Shown: one piece after another, positions 53,683-61,850 of the stretch
Position numbering within the stretch: the stretch's first letter is position 1
Layout: each line of letters opens with the position of its first letter
Origin: Acidovorax sp. Leaf160
GTDB taxonomy: Bacteria; Pseudomonadota; Gammaproteobacteria; Burkholderiales; Burkholderiaceae_C
Assembly (NCBI RefSeq): GCF_001424265.1
Contig: NZ_LMOV01000024.1
Span: 220,114-284,113 of the forward strand
Direction: 5' to 3'
Length of the DNA: 64,000 nucleotides
Made by a program: the position numbers and the translations under genes
The notes under the pieces: model-generated
Database searches by the model: none
Told to the model about the DNA's origin: nothing
What the model saw: the letters and a program-made list of their open reading frames with translations, nothing else

Positions 53683-54807
53683 TCAGGCCAGCGGCCCGTC
53701 CACGCTCGCCGACTCGAAGCTCGCCATCTCGCGCAGCACCGCGCAGGCCGACACCAGCAGCGGCCAGGCCAGCGCCGCGCCCGAGCCTTCGCCCAGCCGC
53801 AGGCCCAGGTCCAGCAGCGGCTCCGCGCCCATGCGCTGCAGCATCAGCGCATGGCCGCGTTCGCCCGATTGGTGGGCGAAGACGCAGCGCTGCAGCACCT
53901 GCGGCGCCAGCCGGCTCGCGACCAGCACGGCGGCGCTGGTGATGAAGCCGTCCACCACGATCACGCGCCGCTGGCGGGCGGCTTCCAGCACCGCGCCCAC
54001 CAGCGTCGCAATCTCCAGCCCGCCGAGCGCGGCCAGGGCGGCCAGCGGCGTGGTGGCCGCGGCATTGGCCGCCAGGGCCTGCTCCAGCACGGCCCGCTTG
54101 CGGGCGATGCCGGCATCGTCCAGGCCGGTGCCGGCGCCGGTGCATTCCGAGAGCGGCACACCGCACAGGCGCGCCAGCAGCAGCGACGCGGCCGACGTGT
54201 TGCCGATGCCCATCTCGCCCAGCAGCAGCGCATTGCCGGGCAGGGCACGCACCACGGCCCGGCCGTTGGCGACGGCCGTGGCGCACTGCATCCCGGTCAT
54301 CGCCGGGCCGATGGAGGCGTCTGCCGTGCCGGGCGCCACGCGGTGCGTGAGCAGGCGGGGCTGCCCGGGGGCGGGTGCGCGCGGCGCGATCTCGCGGGCC
54401 ACGCCGCAATCCACCACCGTCAGCGCCAGGCCGTGCTGGCGTGCCAGCACGCTCACGGCCGCACCGCCGGCCAGGAAGTTCTCCACCATCTGCCAGGTCA
54501 CGTCGCTGGGATAGGCGGACACCCCGCGCGCAGCCAGCCCGTGGTCCGCGGCGCAGATCAGCATCTGCGGCTGATCGAGGGCCGGCGCCTCCGAGCCCAG
54601 CACGCAGCCGATGCGCAGCGCCAGCGCTTCGAGCCGGCCGAGCGCGCCCAAAGGCTTGGTCTTGTGGTCGATCAGGTGCCGCAGCCGCGCCGCCAGCGCA
54701 GGGTCGGCGATGTCGGGGATGTCATCGATGTCTGAGACGTCGGTGGGTTCGGCGGGACCGGGAATGTCACCGGCCCGGCAAGGGTTCAAGCTTGGCTGCA
54801 TGGCCAA
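53683..54807 (-). CDS. cobT: Nicotinate-nucleotide--dimethylbenzimidazole phosphoribosyltransferase
   Basis: 374 residues; activates 5,6-dimethylbenzimidazole to alpha-ribazole phosphate for the lower ligand of cobalamin. Motifs are HKTKPLGALGRLEALALRIG near residue 47, MLICAADHGLAARGVSAYP, GEMGIGNTSAASLLLARL, and GHALMLQRMGAEPLLDLGLRLGEGSGA, where the catalytic Glu lies. The N-terminal ~40 residues, with Asp/Pro repeats (DVSDIDDIPDI), are an extension. Last gene of the cobalamin operon; starts 31 nt after the cobQ stop. BluB, which makes its substrate, is in the same operon. Confidence 0.94.
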   Translation of the reverse strand: MAMQPSLNPCRAGDIPGPAEPTDVSDIDDIPDIADPALAARLRHLIDHKTKPLGALGRLEALALRIGCVLGSEAPALDQPQMLICAADHGLAARGVSAYPSDVTWQMVENFLAGGAAVSVLARQHGLALTVVDCGVAREIAPRAPAPGQPRLLTHRVAPGTADASIGPAMTGMQCATAVANGRAVVRALPGNALLLGEMGIGNTSAASLLLARLCGVPLSECTGAGTGLDDAGIARKRAVLEQALAANAAATTPLAALAALGGLEIATLVGAVLEAARQRRVIVVDGFITSAAVLVASRLAPQVLQRCVFAHQSGERGHALMLQRMGAEPLLDLGLRLGEGSGAALAWPLLVSACAVLREMASFESASVDGPLA

Positions 54808-54814
54808 TCACTCC

Positions 54815-54867
54815 TGAAAAGATAGCTGCCCGCGCTGATCAATCAAGCGCTGGAGCATGATTTGGCA
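54815..54867. repeat. Degenerate family A repeat at the cobQ-cobT junction
   Basis: Contains one intact ATAGC arm (54822-54826), followed by GCGCTGATCAATCAAGCGCT, a hairpin also seen in other copies. The opposite GCTAT arm is lost. The last codons of cobQ (PNHAPALD) are read from it. Confidence 0.5.
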
Positions 54868-56365
54868 TGGAAACGAGCGACTCCAGCACGCCCGGGGCGA
54901 ACCAGGTGTCCACCCCGGCGCTCAGCCGGTCGAAGACCGTCTCCAGCGTGGGTGCCGCAGCGCCGAACAGGGCGTGCAGCGCGTTGGCGTCTTCGAACAG
55001 GCCGTGCAGGTACAGGCCCAGCACGTTGCCCCGGGCGTTCTGCCAGGCCAGGCCCGGGATGACTTCCCGAGCCACGTCGCCCGCCGCCGCCATCGCGGGG
55101 TGCTGCGCGGTCTGGCCGTGGTGGATCTCATAGCCCGCCACCGCCGTGCCCGACAGCGCCTGCCAGCCGCCCTGCAGCGCGCCGAAGGTGGTGCGGGTGT
55201 GGCGCACCGTCTTCTCCGGCGCGAAGGCCGTGACCAGCGGCAGCAGGCCCAGGCCCGGAGCATTGCCGTCCACGCCGTGCGTGTCGATCAGCGCCTCGCC
55301 CAGCATCTGCAGGCCGCCACACACGCCCAGCACCTGGCCGCCGCGCTCGGCGTGGGCGGCGATGGCGGCGTCCAGCCCCTGCGCACGCAGCCAGGCCAGA
55401 TCGGCCGCAGTGGCCTTGGAGCCGGGCAGCACGATCCAGTCGGCGCCGGCCAGGTCGGCGGGCGCGCGCGCCCACAGCAGGCGCAAGCCGGGCACGCTCT
55501 TGAGCGGCTGGAACTCGTCCAGGTTGCTGATGCGCGGATAGGCCACCACGGCGACCGTGGTGTGCAGCGCGCCGCCCGCGCCGGCGCGGCCCTGCGCGGC
55601 GTCGTCGAACACGCCGTCTTCTTCCGGCAGGCCGTGGCCCCACTGCATGGGCACGGTGGCGACGACCGGCACGGCGGTGCGTTCGCGCAGCATCTCGGGC
55701 GCGGGCGCCAGCAGGGCGGGGTCGCCCCGAAACTTGTTCAGCACGAAGCCGTGGATCAGCGCCTGCTCTTCGGGCGGCAGCAGCGCCCAGGTGCCGTAGA
55801 GGTGGGCGAAGGCGCCGCCCCGGTCGATGTCGGCCACCAGCAGGCAGCGGGCCTGGGCATGGCGGGCGACGCGCATGTTGACCACGTCGCTGGCATGCAG
55901 GTTGATCTCGGCCGGCGAGCCGGCGCCCTCGATCACCACCACGTCGTTCTCGGCACGCAACGCGTCCAGCGCGGCGGCGATCTGCGGCCACACGCGGGCG
56001 CTGCGGCCACGCCACGGCAGGGCCGACAGCTCGGCGCTCACCTGCCCCATCAGCACCACCTGGCTGCGCGTGTCCGCCTCGGGTTTCAGCAGCAGCGGGT
56101 TCATGCGCACCTCGGGCGCGGCCCGCGCGGCCAGGGCCTGGAAATACTGCGCACTGCCGATCTCGCCCCAGGCCGCGAAACCGCTGCCGCCCGCCCCGCC
56201 GGCGCCCGCCACCGGCACCACGCGGGCGTTGTTGCTCATGTTCTGCGCCTTGAAAGGCGCCACCTTCAGGCCCTGGTTGCTGTACCAGCGGCACAGCGCC
56301 GTGGTCAGCCAGCTCTTGCCGGCACCGCTGGAGGTGCCCAGCACCATGACGCAATGCGCCGCCAT
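54839..56365 (-). CDS. cobQ: Cobyric acid synthase
   Basis: 508 residues; ATP- and glutamine-dependent amidation of adenosylcobyrinic acid a,c-diamide at four positions. The N-terminal P-loop-like motif is VLGTSSGAGKSWLTTAL, followed by KAQNMSNNARV and NPLLLKPEADTRSQVV. The C-terminal glutamine amidotransferase domain has nucleophile Cys in GVCGGLQMLG and a His in YEIHHGQT. The ATG at 56365 is used. The final residues come from a degenerate family A repeat, replacing the usual C-terminal end. The gene is separated from the upstream SDR by 220 nt of microsatellite DNA, unusual inside an operon. Confidence 0.95.
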   Translation of the reverse strand: MAAHCVMVLGTSSGAGKSWLTTALCRWYSNQGLKVAPFKAQNMSNNARVVPVAGAGGAGGSGFAAWGEIGSAQYFQALAARAAPEVRMNPLLLKPEADTRSQVVLMGQVSAELSALPWRGRSARVWPQIAAALDALRAENDVVVIEGAGSPAEINLHASDVVNMRVARHAQARCLLVADIDRGGAFAHLYGTWALLPPEEQALIHGFVLNKFRGDPALLAPAPEMLRERTAVPVVATVPMQWGHGLPEEDGVFDDAAQGRAGAGGALHTTVAVVAYPRISNLDEFQPLKSVPGLRLLWARAPADLAGADWIVLPGSKATAADLAWLRAQGLDAAIAAHAERGGQVLGVCGGLQMLGEALIDTHGVDGNAPGLGLLPLVTAFAPEKTVRHTRTTFGALQGGWQALSGTAVAGYEIHHGQTAQHPAMAAAGDVAREVIPGLAWQNARGNVLGLYLHGLFEDANALHALFGAAAPTLETVFDRLSAGVDTWFAPGVLESLVSMPNHAPALD

Positions 56366-56400
56366 GTCAGCCCGCCCTCCGGAGCGCGGCGGCACAGGCG

Positions 56401-56502
56401 GCTGCGGATGCGGATGCGGCTGCGGTGGTGGCCTCGGCAGCGGAGGCAGCGGAGGCAGCGGAGGCAGCGTTGGCGGTGGCGGTGGCGGTGGCGGTGGCGG
56501 AG
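56401..56502. repeat. Compound microsatellite between SDR and cobQ
   Basis: Three arrays in series: GCGGAT-type 6-mers, GCAGCGGAG 9-mers (about four units, 56435-56469) and GGCGGT 6-mers (five units, 56471-56500). On the minus strand it could encode an Ala/Thr/Ser-rich peptide in an open frame, but I see no ribosome-binding site and do not call a gene. It lies in the leader of cobQ. Confidence 0.8.
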
Positions 56503-56585
56503 AGGAAGCGATTCGAAGACGTCATGGCGGGCCTGGTGGAGCCCGCCATTGTCCCCCGTGCCGGCCTGTCTGCCGGCGCCGCGGG

Positions 56586-57416
56586 TCAGGCTTGCGGCGG
56601 CTGGCCGTTCGACGCCGACACCCCGCCGTCCACCGGCAGGATCACGCCGGTGACGAAGCGCGCATCGTCGCTCGCCAGGAAGGCGATCACCGAGGCGATC
56701 TCTTCCGGCTCGGCGCCCCGGCCCAGCGGAATGCGCTCGGCGAACTTGGCCAGCAGCTCCGGGTTGCTCTTGATGTCTTCCGTCATGCCGGTGAACGTCA
56801 GGCTGGGCGCCACCGCGTTCACCCGCACGCCGTCCTTGCCATGGTCCATGGCCAGGGCGCGGGTCAGGTTGGAGACCGCGCCCTTGGACGTGTTGTAGAA
56901 GCTCATGTCCCAGTCACCGCCCAAGCCCGACACCGACGAGGTGTTGACCATGCAGCCCTTGGCGCGGATGAGGTGCGGCAACGCAGCGCGCGCGCCATGG
57001 AACACCCCCGACACGTTGGTTGCCAGCACGCGGTGCCAGTCCTCGATGCTGGCTTCGGTGGCCTTGCCCTGCACGGCGATGCCGGCGTTGTTGACCATCA
57101 CGTCCAGCCGGCCGAAGCGCTGGACCGTGGCCTCCACCAGCGCCTGCACGTCTTCCCACTTCGACACGTCGGTGGCCTGGGCCAGCGTGCGATCCGCCGG
57201 CAGGTCGCCGCGCGTGGCAGCCAGCTTGTCGTCGCTCAGGTCGGCGATGGCCACCATCGCGCCTTCCTGCGCAAAGCGCCGGGCGGTGGCAGCGCCGATG
57301 CCGGAGCCCGCGCCGGTGACGATGACGACCTTGCCGGCGAAGCGCTGCGCTTGCAGCGTGGCGGGCGACGGGGTGGTGGAGGAGGAGGAATCTGCGTGGG
57401 AATCGGTGGCGGGCAT
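56586..57416 (-). CDS. Short-chain dehydrogenase/reductase inside the cobalamin cluster
   Basis: 276 residues. Classical SDR: TGAGSGIG cofactor motif near residue 35, NNAGIA, catalytic Ser in SSVSG, and YNTSK with catalytic Tyr and Lys. The C-terminal PVDGGVSASNG is typical. NAD specificity is suggested by Asp after beta2 (AIADLSDD). The substrate is unknown and SDRs are not a known step of cobalamin synthesis, so this gene may be an unrelated passenger or may serve aminopropanol or ribazole metabolism. It has a ~20-residue Ser/Pro-rich N-terminal tail. Gaps of 183 and 220 nt on either side set it apart from the tightly spaced cob genes. Confidence 0.88.
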   Translation of the reverse strand: MPATDSHADSSSSTTPSPATLQAQRFAGKVVIVTGAGSGIGAATARRFAQEGAMVAIADLSDDKLAATRGDLPADRTLAQATDVSKWEDVQALVEATVQRFGRLDVMVNNAGIAVQGKATEASIEDWHRVLATNVSGVFHGARAALPHLIRAKGCMVNTSSVSGLGGDWDMSFYNTSKGAVSNLTRALAMDHGKDGVRVNAVAPSLTFTGMTEDIKSNPELLAKFAERIPLGRGAEPEEIASVIAFLASDDARFVTGVILPVDGGVSASNGQPPQA

Positions 57417-57599
57417 TGCGGCTCCTGGGTCGGGTAGGGAACTGAACGGGCGGCCGTGGCAGGCCGTGCGACAGCCCGAAATCCTCCTGTGCCCGGGGCG
57501 GACGGCCCGGCCGCCAGGCGCGCGTTGCGATGTCAGCCGCCACGCCACCCGCGTGTGGATGGACGTCCAACCCCCGGCGAGGAGCTCAGCAGCCCTCGG

Positions 57600-58643
57600 T
57601 CACCCGCCGTCGGCAGCTGTCAAGTCGGCAGCGAGGACGGCGCAGCCCAAGGCCGCCTGCGCCTCCGGCCCCAGCACCCCCAGCCGCACCTGGCCCGGCA
57701 GGCCGAACGAGGCGCAGTCGCGCAGCTTGATGCCCTGCGCGCGCAGCGCTGCCAGCGTGGCGGGCATGTCGGCCGCCAGCGCCGGCGGCAGCCGGGCGGT
57801 GAAGTAGTTGGCCAGGCTGCCCGGCTGCACCTGCCAGCCCAGCGCGGCGCAGAGCGCGATCTGCGCGGCCTTCCAGGCGCGCAGGGTGTCGCGGCTGGAG
57901 GCGAGCCAATGCTGCGTTGCGGGCTGCGTCCACGCCTGCAGCAGCGCGACGCCGTGGGCGCCCAGCGGCCAGGAAGGCGCCAGGCGGACGAGGCCGGCGA
58001 CGAGGTCTTCGCAGGCCCCCGCGGGTGCGACCGCATAGGACGCGCGCACGCCGGTGAGGCCCAGGGCCTTGTTGGGCGTCCAGAGCTGCCAGGCCGTTGG
58101 CGGCAGCGGGCGCGGCGTGCCGTGCAGGCGCAGCGGCGCGTAGGCGCAGTCGACCACTTGCAGCGCCCCCTCGGGCACAGCGCAGCCGGGGGCCAGCGCC
58201 GGGTCTTCCTGGCCCAGGGGGCTGGAGGGCTCGCAGGCCCAGTGCAGCCCCGCCGCGGGCCCGGCCGGCGCCTCGCCGCCCTGCCCTGCCGGCACCGTGG
58301 CCAGGCCCCAGGCTGCGGCGGCGCGGGCGTAGTCGCCGTAGCTGTGGGCGGGCAGGCGCACGGCCGTTGCGCGCCGCTGCGCCGCCAGGGCCGTGACGCG
58401 GTGGATGAATTCGCTGGCGCTGGCGGCGATGACGATGCGGCTGGCCGCCACGCCGTGGAACGCGCCGAGGGCTTCGCGCAGCGCGGTGTAGGCCGGGTCG
58501 GGATAGCGCGCGGCGTCGGCGTCGCGCAGTGCGGCGACCGCCTGCGGGCACGGGCCGCAGGCATTGGCGTTGGTGGAAAAGTCGTGCAGCGGCACGCCCT
58601 GGGCGTCGGGGCCGCCATGCTCGGCGGGGTGGTTCACCGCCAT
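57600..58643 (-). CDS. cobC: Cobalamin aminotransferase-fold protein (threonine-phosphate decarboxylase type)
   Basis: 347 residues. PLP aminotransferase fold I: LHDFSTNANACGPCP near the N-terminus corresponds to the DFSxNxNPxGP signature of CobC/CobD, and YPDPAYTALREALGAFHG follows. The PLP Lys lies in WTPNKALGLTGVRASYA. In Salmonella the homologue CobD makes (R)-1-amino-2-propanol O-2-phosphate from L-threonine phosphate. Its partner CbiB overlaps it by 10 nt. Its start codon is immediately next to a family A repeat, so its leader is repeat-derived. No strong Shine-Dalgarno is seen, so translation may depend on coupling with cbiB. Confidence 0.9.
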   Translation of the reverse strand: MAVNHPAEHGGPDAQGVPLHDFSTNANACGPCPQAVAALRDADAARYPDPAYTALREALGAFHGVAASRIVIAASASEFIHRVTALAAQRRATAVRLPAHSYGDYARAAAAWGLATVPAGQGGEAPAGPAAGLHWACEPSSPLGQEDPALAPGCAVPEGALQVVDCAYAPLRLHGTPRPLPPTAWQLWTPNKALGLTGVRASYAVAPAGACEDLVAGLVRLAPSWPLGAHGVALLQAWTQPATQHWLASSRDTLRAWKAAQIALCAALGWQVQPGSLANYFTARLPPALAADMPATLAALRAQGIKLRDCASFGLPGQVRLGVLGPEAQAALGCAVLAADLTAADGG

Positions 58644-59614
58644 GGCAGGACTGCTATCATAAAAATAGCAATAAGTGCAATGGGGATGAGCGCCACAACT
58701 ACTTTCGATGCCCAGTGCGCTGCATGGTAGGTGTCGGTCGGCCCGGCCGCCCGCCCGTCGGCGTTGAGCGTGTAGACCTGGGGCTTGGCCAGCCGCACGC
58801 CCAGCGCCAGCGCCATGGCGGCCATCGGCCAGCCGCTGTTGGGCGACGGCGTGCGGCGGGCCTCGGCGCGCAGCCGCTGCCAGGTCGTGGGGGTGCCGCG
58901 GCGTGGCGCCAGGCACCACAGCAGCAGCGCGGTGAGCCGCGCGGGCGCCCAGGAGAGCACATCGTCCGCCCGGGCCGCCCACTTGCCGGCCCACTGCCAC
59001 CACCGGCCGCCGCGCATGCCGGGGTAGCCCCACATGGCGTCGGCGGTGTTGGCGAAGCGGTAGAGCGCCGCGCCCGGCAGGCCCAGCAGCGCAAACCAGA
59101 AGAGCGGCGCGACGACCGAGTCGTTGAGGTTCTCGGCCAGCGACTCGATGGCGGATTCGCGCACCTGCACCGCGTCCAGCACGCTCACGTCGCGGCTGAC
59201 CAGGCGCGCCAGCCGGGCGCGGCCCGCGTCGAGCGAGTCAGCGAGCCCGGCTTCCACCGCCAGCACCTCCGTGCGCAGCATGCGCCAGGCGAGCAGCGGT
59301 TTGAGCAGCAGTGCGATCAGCGCGGCGGCGGCCCAGGCGGGCGCATGGTGCAGCAGCCACCACTGAACACCGGCCGCCACGATCGAAACCGCCCCAGCCA
59401 GAAGGCACCAGATGAGCGCGGCCTGCCAGAAACACTTCCAGTCCCGCCCCGTGGGTGCGGTCGGAGCCACCCGGTCGCCGCCCCACTGCAGGGCGTGGCC
59501 CATCCACACCACCGGGTGCAGGGCGGCCGGCGGCTCGCCGAACAGGCGGTCGATCAGCAAGGCCAGCGGCACGGCGGCGGCCAGCACCCAGGGGGCTTGC
59601 GACGGCTCAAGCAT
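58634..59614 (-). CDS. cbiB: Adenosylcobinamide-phosphate synthase
   Basis: 326 residues with about five transmembrane helices. Motifs LLIDRLFGEPPAALHPVVWMG near the N-terminus, VSRDVSVLDAVQVRESAIESLAENLNDSVVAPLFWF in the middle and NTADAMWGYPG are all diagnostic of CbiB/CobD. It attaches the aminopropanol (phosphate) arm to adenosylcobyric acid. The last ~18 residues (from ALIPIALIAIFM on) are encoded by a family A repeat and form an extra hydrophobic tail. The start overlaps the end of bluB by 8 nt. Confidence 0.94.
   Translation of the reverse strand: MLEPSQAPWVLAAAVPLALLIDRLFGEPPAALHPVVWMGHALQWGGDRVAPTAPTGRDWKCFWQAALIWCLLAGAVSIVAAGVQWWLLHHAPAWAAAALIALLLKPLLAWRMLRTEVLAVEAGLADSLDAGRARLARLVSRDVSVLDAVQVRESAIESLAENLNDSVVAPLFWFALLGLPGAALYRFANTADAMWGYPGMRGGRWWQWAGKWAARADDVLSWAPARLTALLLWCLAPRRGTPTTWQRLRAEARRTPSPNSGWPMAAMALALGVRLAKPQVYTLNADGRAAGPTDTYHAAHWASKVVVALIPIALIAIFMIAVLPWR
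58644..58690. repeat. Family A palindromic repeat at the cbiB-cobC junction
   Basis: Core GCTAT-CATAAAA-ATAGC at 58653-58669, flanked by AATAAGTGCAATGGGG. It is read in frame as the C-terminal end of CbiB and lies directly upstream of the cobC ATG (58643). Confidence 0.8.
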
Positions 59615-60329
59615 CGGTGGTCTCGCCCGCGCCCTCGCCCTCGCCCTCGCCTGCCAGCCAGCCGGCCGGGTGGCCCCAGGCGCCCTCGAACACCACCGAG
59701 GCGAGCGGCGCGCGCCGGGCCCAGCGTTCGCGCTCAAGCATCGGCTCTTCGTAGAAATCGTGCACCGGCCCGAGCGACAGCAGCGCGACCGCCTCGGCAC
59801 CTGCCGGCAGGCCCAGCAGCGCGCCGACGTCCGCCGGGTCGAACATCGACACCCAGCCCATGCCCAGCCCTTCCGCCCGGGCGGCCAGCCACAGGTTCTG
59901 GATGGCGCAGGCGACGGAGGCCAGGTCCATCTGCGGCAGCGTGCGGCGACCGAAGACATGGGCGTCGCGCCCGTCGGCCAGCGCCACCACCAGCAATTCG
60001 GCCGCATCGCGCAGCCCTTCGACCTTGAGCTGCAGGAAGGCGGCCTGCCGCTCGCCCAGCGCCTGGGCGGTGCGCTGGCGCTCGGTCTCCACGCAGGCTT
60101 GCAGGCGCTGGCGCAGCACGGCGTCGTCGCTCACGCGGATGAAGCGCCAGGGCTGCATGAAGCCGACGCTGGGCGCATGGTGCGCGGCGGCCAGCAGGCG
60201 GGCCAGCACGTCCGGCGCGACCTGGCCGCCGGCGAAGTGGCGCATGTCGCGGCGCTCGCGGATGGCGCGGTAGACGGCAGCGCGCTCGCCGTCGGCATAG
60301 GCCGGGTGGGATTGGTCGGCCGCCACCAC
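59607..60329 (-). CDS. bluB: 5,6-dimethylbenzimidazole synthase
   Basis: 240 residues; the flavin-destroying enzyme that converts reduced FMN to 5,6-dimethylbenzimidazole with O2. Nitroreductase-like fold: YRAIRERRDMRHFAGG near the N-terminus, APSVGFMQPWRFIRV, LPQMDLASVACAIQNLWLAARAEGLGMGWVS, all strong BluB signatures. The GTG at 60329 is used as start. It ends in a Gly/Glu repeat tail (GEGEGEGAGETTDA) produced by a 6-bp tandem repeat near 59630-59655, beyond the enzyme fold. It shares one base with the cobO stop and overlaps cbiB by 8 nt. Oxygen use implies an aerobic route to B12. Confidence 0.94.
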   Translation of the reverse strand: MVAADQSHPAYADGERAAVYRAIRERRDMRHFAGGQVAPDVLARLLAAAHHAPSVGFMQPWRFIRVSDDAVLRQRLQACVETERQRTAQALGERQAAFLQLKVEGLRDAAELLVVALADGRDAHVFGRRTLPQMDLASVACAIQNLWLAARAEGLGMGWVSMFDPADVGALLGLPAGAEAVALLSLGPVHDFYEEPMLERERWARRAPLASVVFEGAWGHPAGWLAGEGEGEGAGETTDA

Positions 60330-60898
60330 TAGTCCTCGATGCCCCGCTGCGCCGGCACGCCGGCCTGGAATGCATGCTTCACCAGCGCCATTTCGGTCAC
60401 CGTGTCGGCCACGTCGATCACCTCCTGCGGGCAGCGGCGGCCGGTGAGCATCACATGCACGTCGCGCGGCCGGGCGGCGAGCGTGTCCAGCACCTCCTGC
60501 AGCGGCACCCAGCCGTAGATCAGCGGGTAGGTCACCTCGTCCAGCACCACCAGGAAGAATTCGCCCCCCAGGATGGCGGCCTTGGCGCGCTCCCAGCCCG
60601 CGCGGGCCAGGTCGGCGGAATGGTCCAGGTCGCGGCTCTTCCAGGTGAAGCCGTCGCCCAGGCCTTCGATGGGGATGCCGATCTGCTCGAACATGCGGTG
60701 TTCGCCGAAGCGGGCCGTGGGCACTTTCATGAACTGGAAGATCTTGACGGCCTTGCCGCGCCCATGCGCGCGCAGCGCGAGGCCGAAGGCGGAAGTGCTC
60801 TTGCCCTTGCCGTTGCCGGTGTTGACCAGCACGAGCCCGCGGCGCTCGCCCTCGGCTTTGTCGGAACGTTTTTCGGCGGGTGGGGTTTCGATGTCCAT
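60329..60898 (-). CDS. cobO: Cob(I)yrinic acid a,c-diamide adenosyltransferase (CobA/CobO type)
   Basis: 189 residues; transfers adenosyl from ATP to Co(I) corrinoids. Walker [17 protein letters not shown] near residue 28, then [30 protein letters not shown] and VMLTGRRCP, typical of the CobA/BtuR/CobO family. It serves both de novo synthesis and salvage of imported cobinamide. The ATG at 60898 is used. A 94-nt gap separates it from btuD upstream, the largest within the front half of the operon. Confidence 0.95.
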   Translation of the reverse strand: MDIETPPAEKRSDKAEGERRGLVLVNTGNGKGKSTSAFGLALRAHGRGKAVKIFQFMKVPTARFGEHRMFEQIGIPIEGLGDGFTWKSRDLDHSADLARAGWERAKAAILGGEFFLVVLDEVTYPLIYGWVPLQEVLDTLAARPRDVHVMLTGRRCPQEVIDVADTVTEMALVKHAFQAGVPAQRGIED

Positions 60899-60992
60899 GG
60901 GGTCTGTGTTTCCTGCGGTCGTGTGGTTTGTCGGTCGGCGGCGCCGGGGCTGCGGGGCTGGCCCGCTGTCCTGGGCCCCGGAGCCCGGGGTG

Positions 60993-61844
60993 TCAGTCGC
61001 CCTTCGGCCCGGTCGGCCTGAGGGCGGTGGCTGCCGCAGCAGCGCCAGCGGCGGCCTCGATGCGCGGCAGCGCGAGCCACTGCCCGTCCAGCTGCCGCAC
61101 GCGGATGCGGTGGTCGAACACGGCCTCCAGCACCGCGTGCGTGGCGGCGTCGCCGCAGTCGCCATGGTGCAGCACGCGCCCGCCGGCGACGACGACCATG
61201 GCGTCGGCCTGCAGCGCCAGGGTCACTTCATGCAGCACGCTGACCACGGTGCCGCCCGCGGCGACCAGGGCGCGCACGGTGTGCAGCCAGTCGGCCTGGT
61301 GTGGCGGGTCGAGGTTGGCGAGCGGCTCGTCCATCAGCAGCACCGGGGCCTGCACGGCGAGCGCGCGGGCCAGCAGCACGCGCTGGCGCTCGCCGCCCGA
61401 GAGCTGCGAGAGCGGCCGATGGCGCCAGTCCCAGGCCTGCGTGGTGCGCAGCGCCTGCTCGACCGCAGCGTGGTCGGCCGCGCCGGGCGGGGCCATCCAG
61501 GGCTGGTGCGGCAGGCGGCCGAGCATGGCGGCGTCGTAGGCGGTCAGTTCGTCGGCCGAGGTTTCCTCGTTCTGGCCCAGCCAGGCCATCTGGCGGGCCC
61601 GTTCGCGGCCGGGCAGATGGTTCAGCAGGGTGCCGTTCAGGCGCACCTCGCCGTCGACGCGCCCGGCGCGCCCGGCGCGCAACACGCCGGCCAGCACCTT
61701 GAGCAGCGTGGACTTGCCCGCGCCGTTCGGCCCGACCACGCTGGTCCAGCAGCCGGCGGGCAGATCCAGGTCGATGCCTTGCAATATCGAGGCATTTCCG
61801 ATGCGGGCGCTTATTCCACGGGCGCTGATAGCTATTTTTTTCAT
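60993..61844 (-). CDS. btuD: ABC transporter ATP-binding protein for corrinoid uptake
   Basis: 283 residues. Walker [10 protein letters not shown] near residue 39, signature LSGGERQR, Walker B VLLMDEP and a switch His in VLHEVTLAL. It belongs to the FecCD/BtuCD-type importers for B12, siderophores or heme; the neighbouring cob genes point to corrinoids. The start codon lies in a family A repeat that also encodes the first ~20 residues ([16 protein letters not shown]). Such residues replace the usual beta1 start of an ABC domain. TGA of btuC overlaps this ATG as ATGA. The last ~25 residues are Ala-rich. Confidence 0.9.
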   Translation of the reverse strand: MKKIAISARGISARIGNASILQGIDLDLPAGCWTSVVGPNGAGKSTLLKVLAGVLRAGRAGRVDGEVRLNGTLLNHLPGRERARQMAWLGQNEETSADELTAYDAAMLGRLPHQPWMAPPGAADHAAVEQALRTTQAWDWRHRPLSQLSGGERQRVLLARALAVQAPVLLMDEPLANLDPPHQADWLHTVRALVAAGGTVVSVLHEVTLALQADAMVVVAGGRVLHHGDCGDAATHAVLEAVFDHRIRVRQLDGQWLALPRIEAAAGAAAAATALRPTGPKGD

Positions 61845-61850
61845 AGCGCA
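61780..61850. repeat. Family A palindromic repeat at the btuC-btuD junction
   Basis: Core GCTAT-TTTTTTC-ATAGC at 61831-61847, preceded on the plus strand by a GGGCGC...GGGCGC direct repeat around TTATTCCAC. On the minus strand it supplies the btuC stop, the ATGA overlap, the btuD start codon and roughly the first 20 btuD codons. Confidence 0.85.

Noticed and set aside
56367..56549. 60-codon Ala/Thr/Ser protein on the minus strand
   Set aside because: It is generated by the microsatellite and lacks a ribosome-binding site and any family similarity.
1132..61847. Family A repeats as products of a REP-associated transposase encoded here
   Set aside because: No RAYT or other transposase gene was found in the window, so the mechanism of spread cannot be tied to a local gene.
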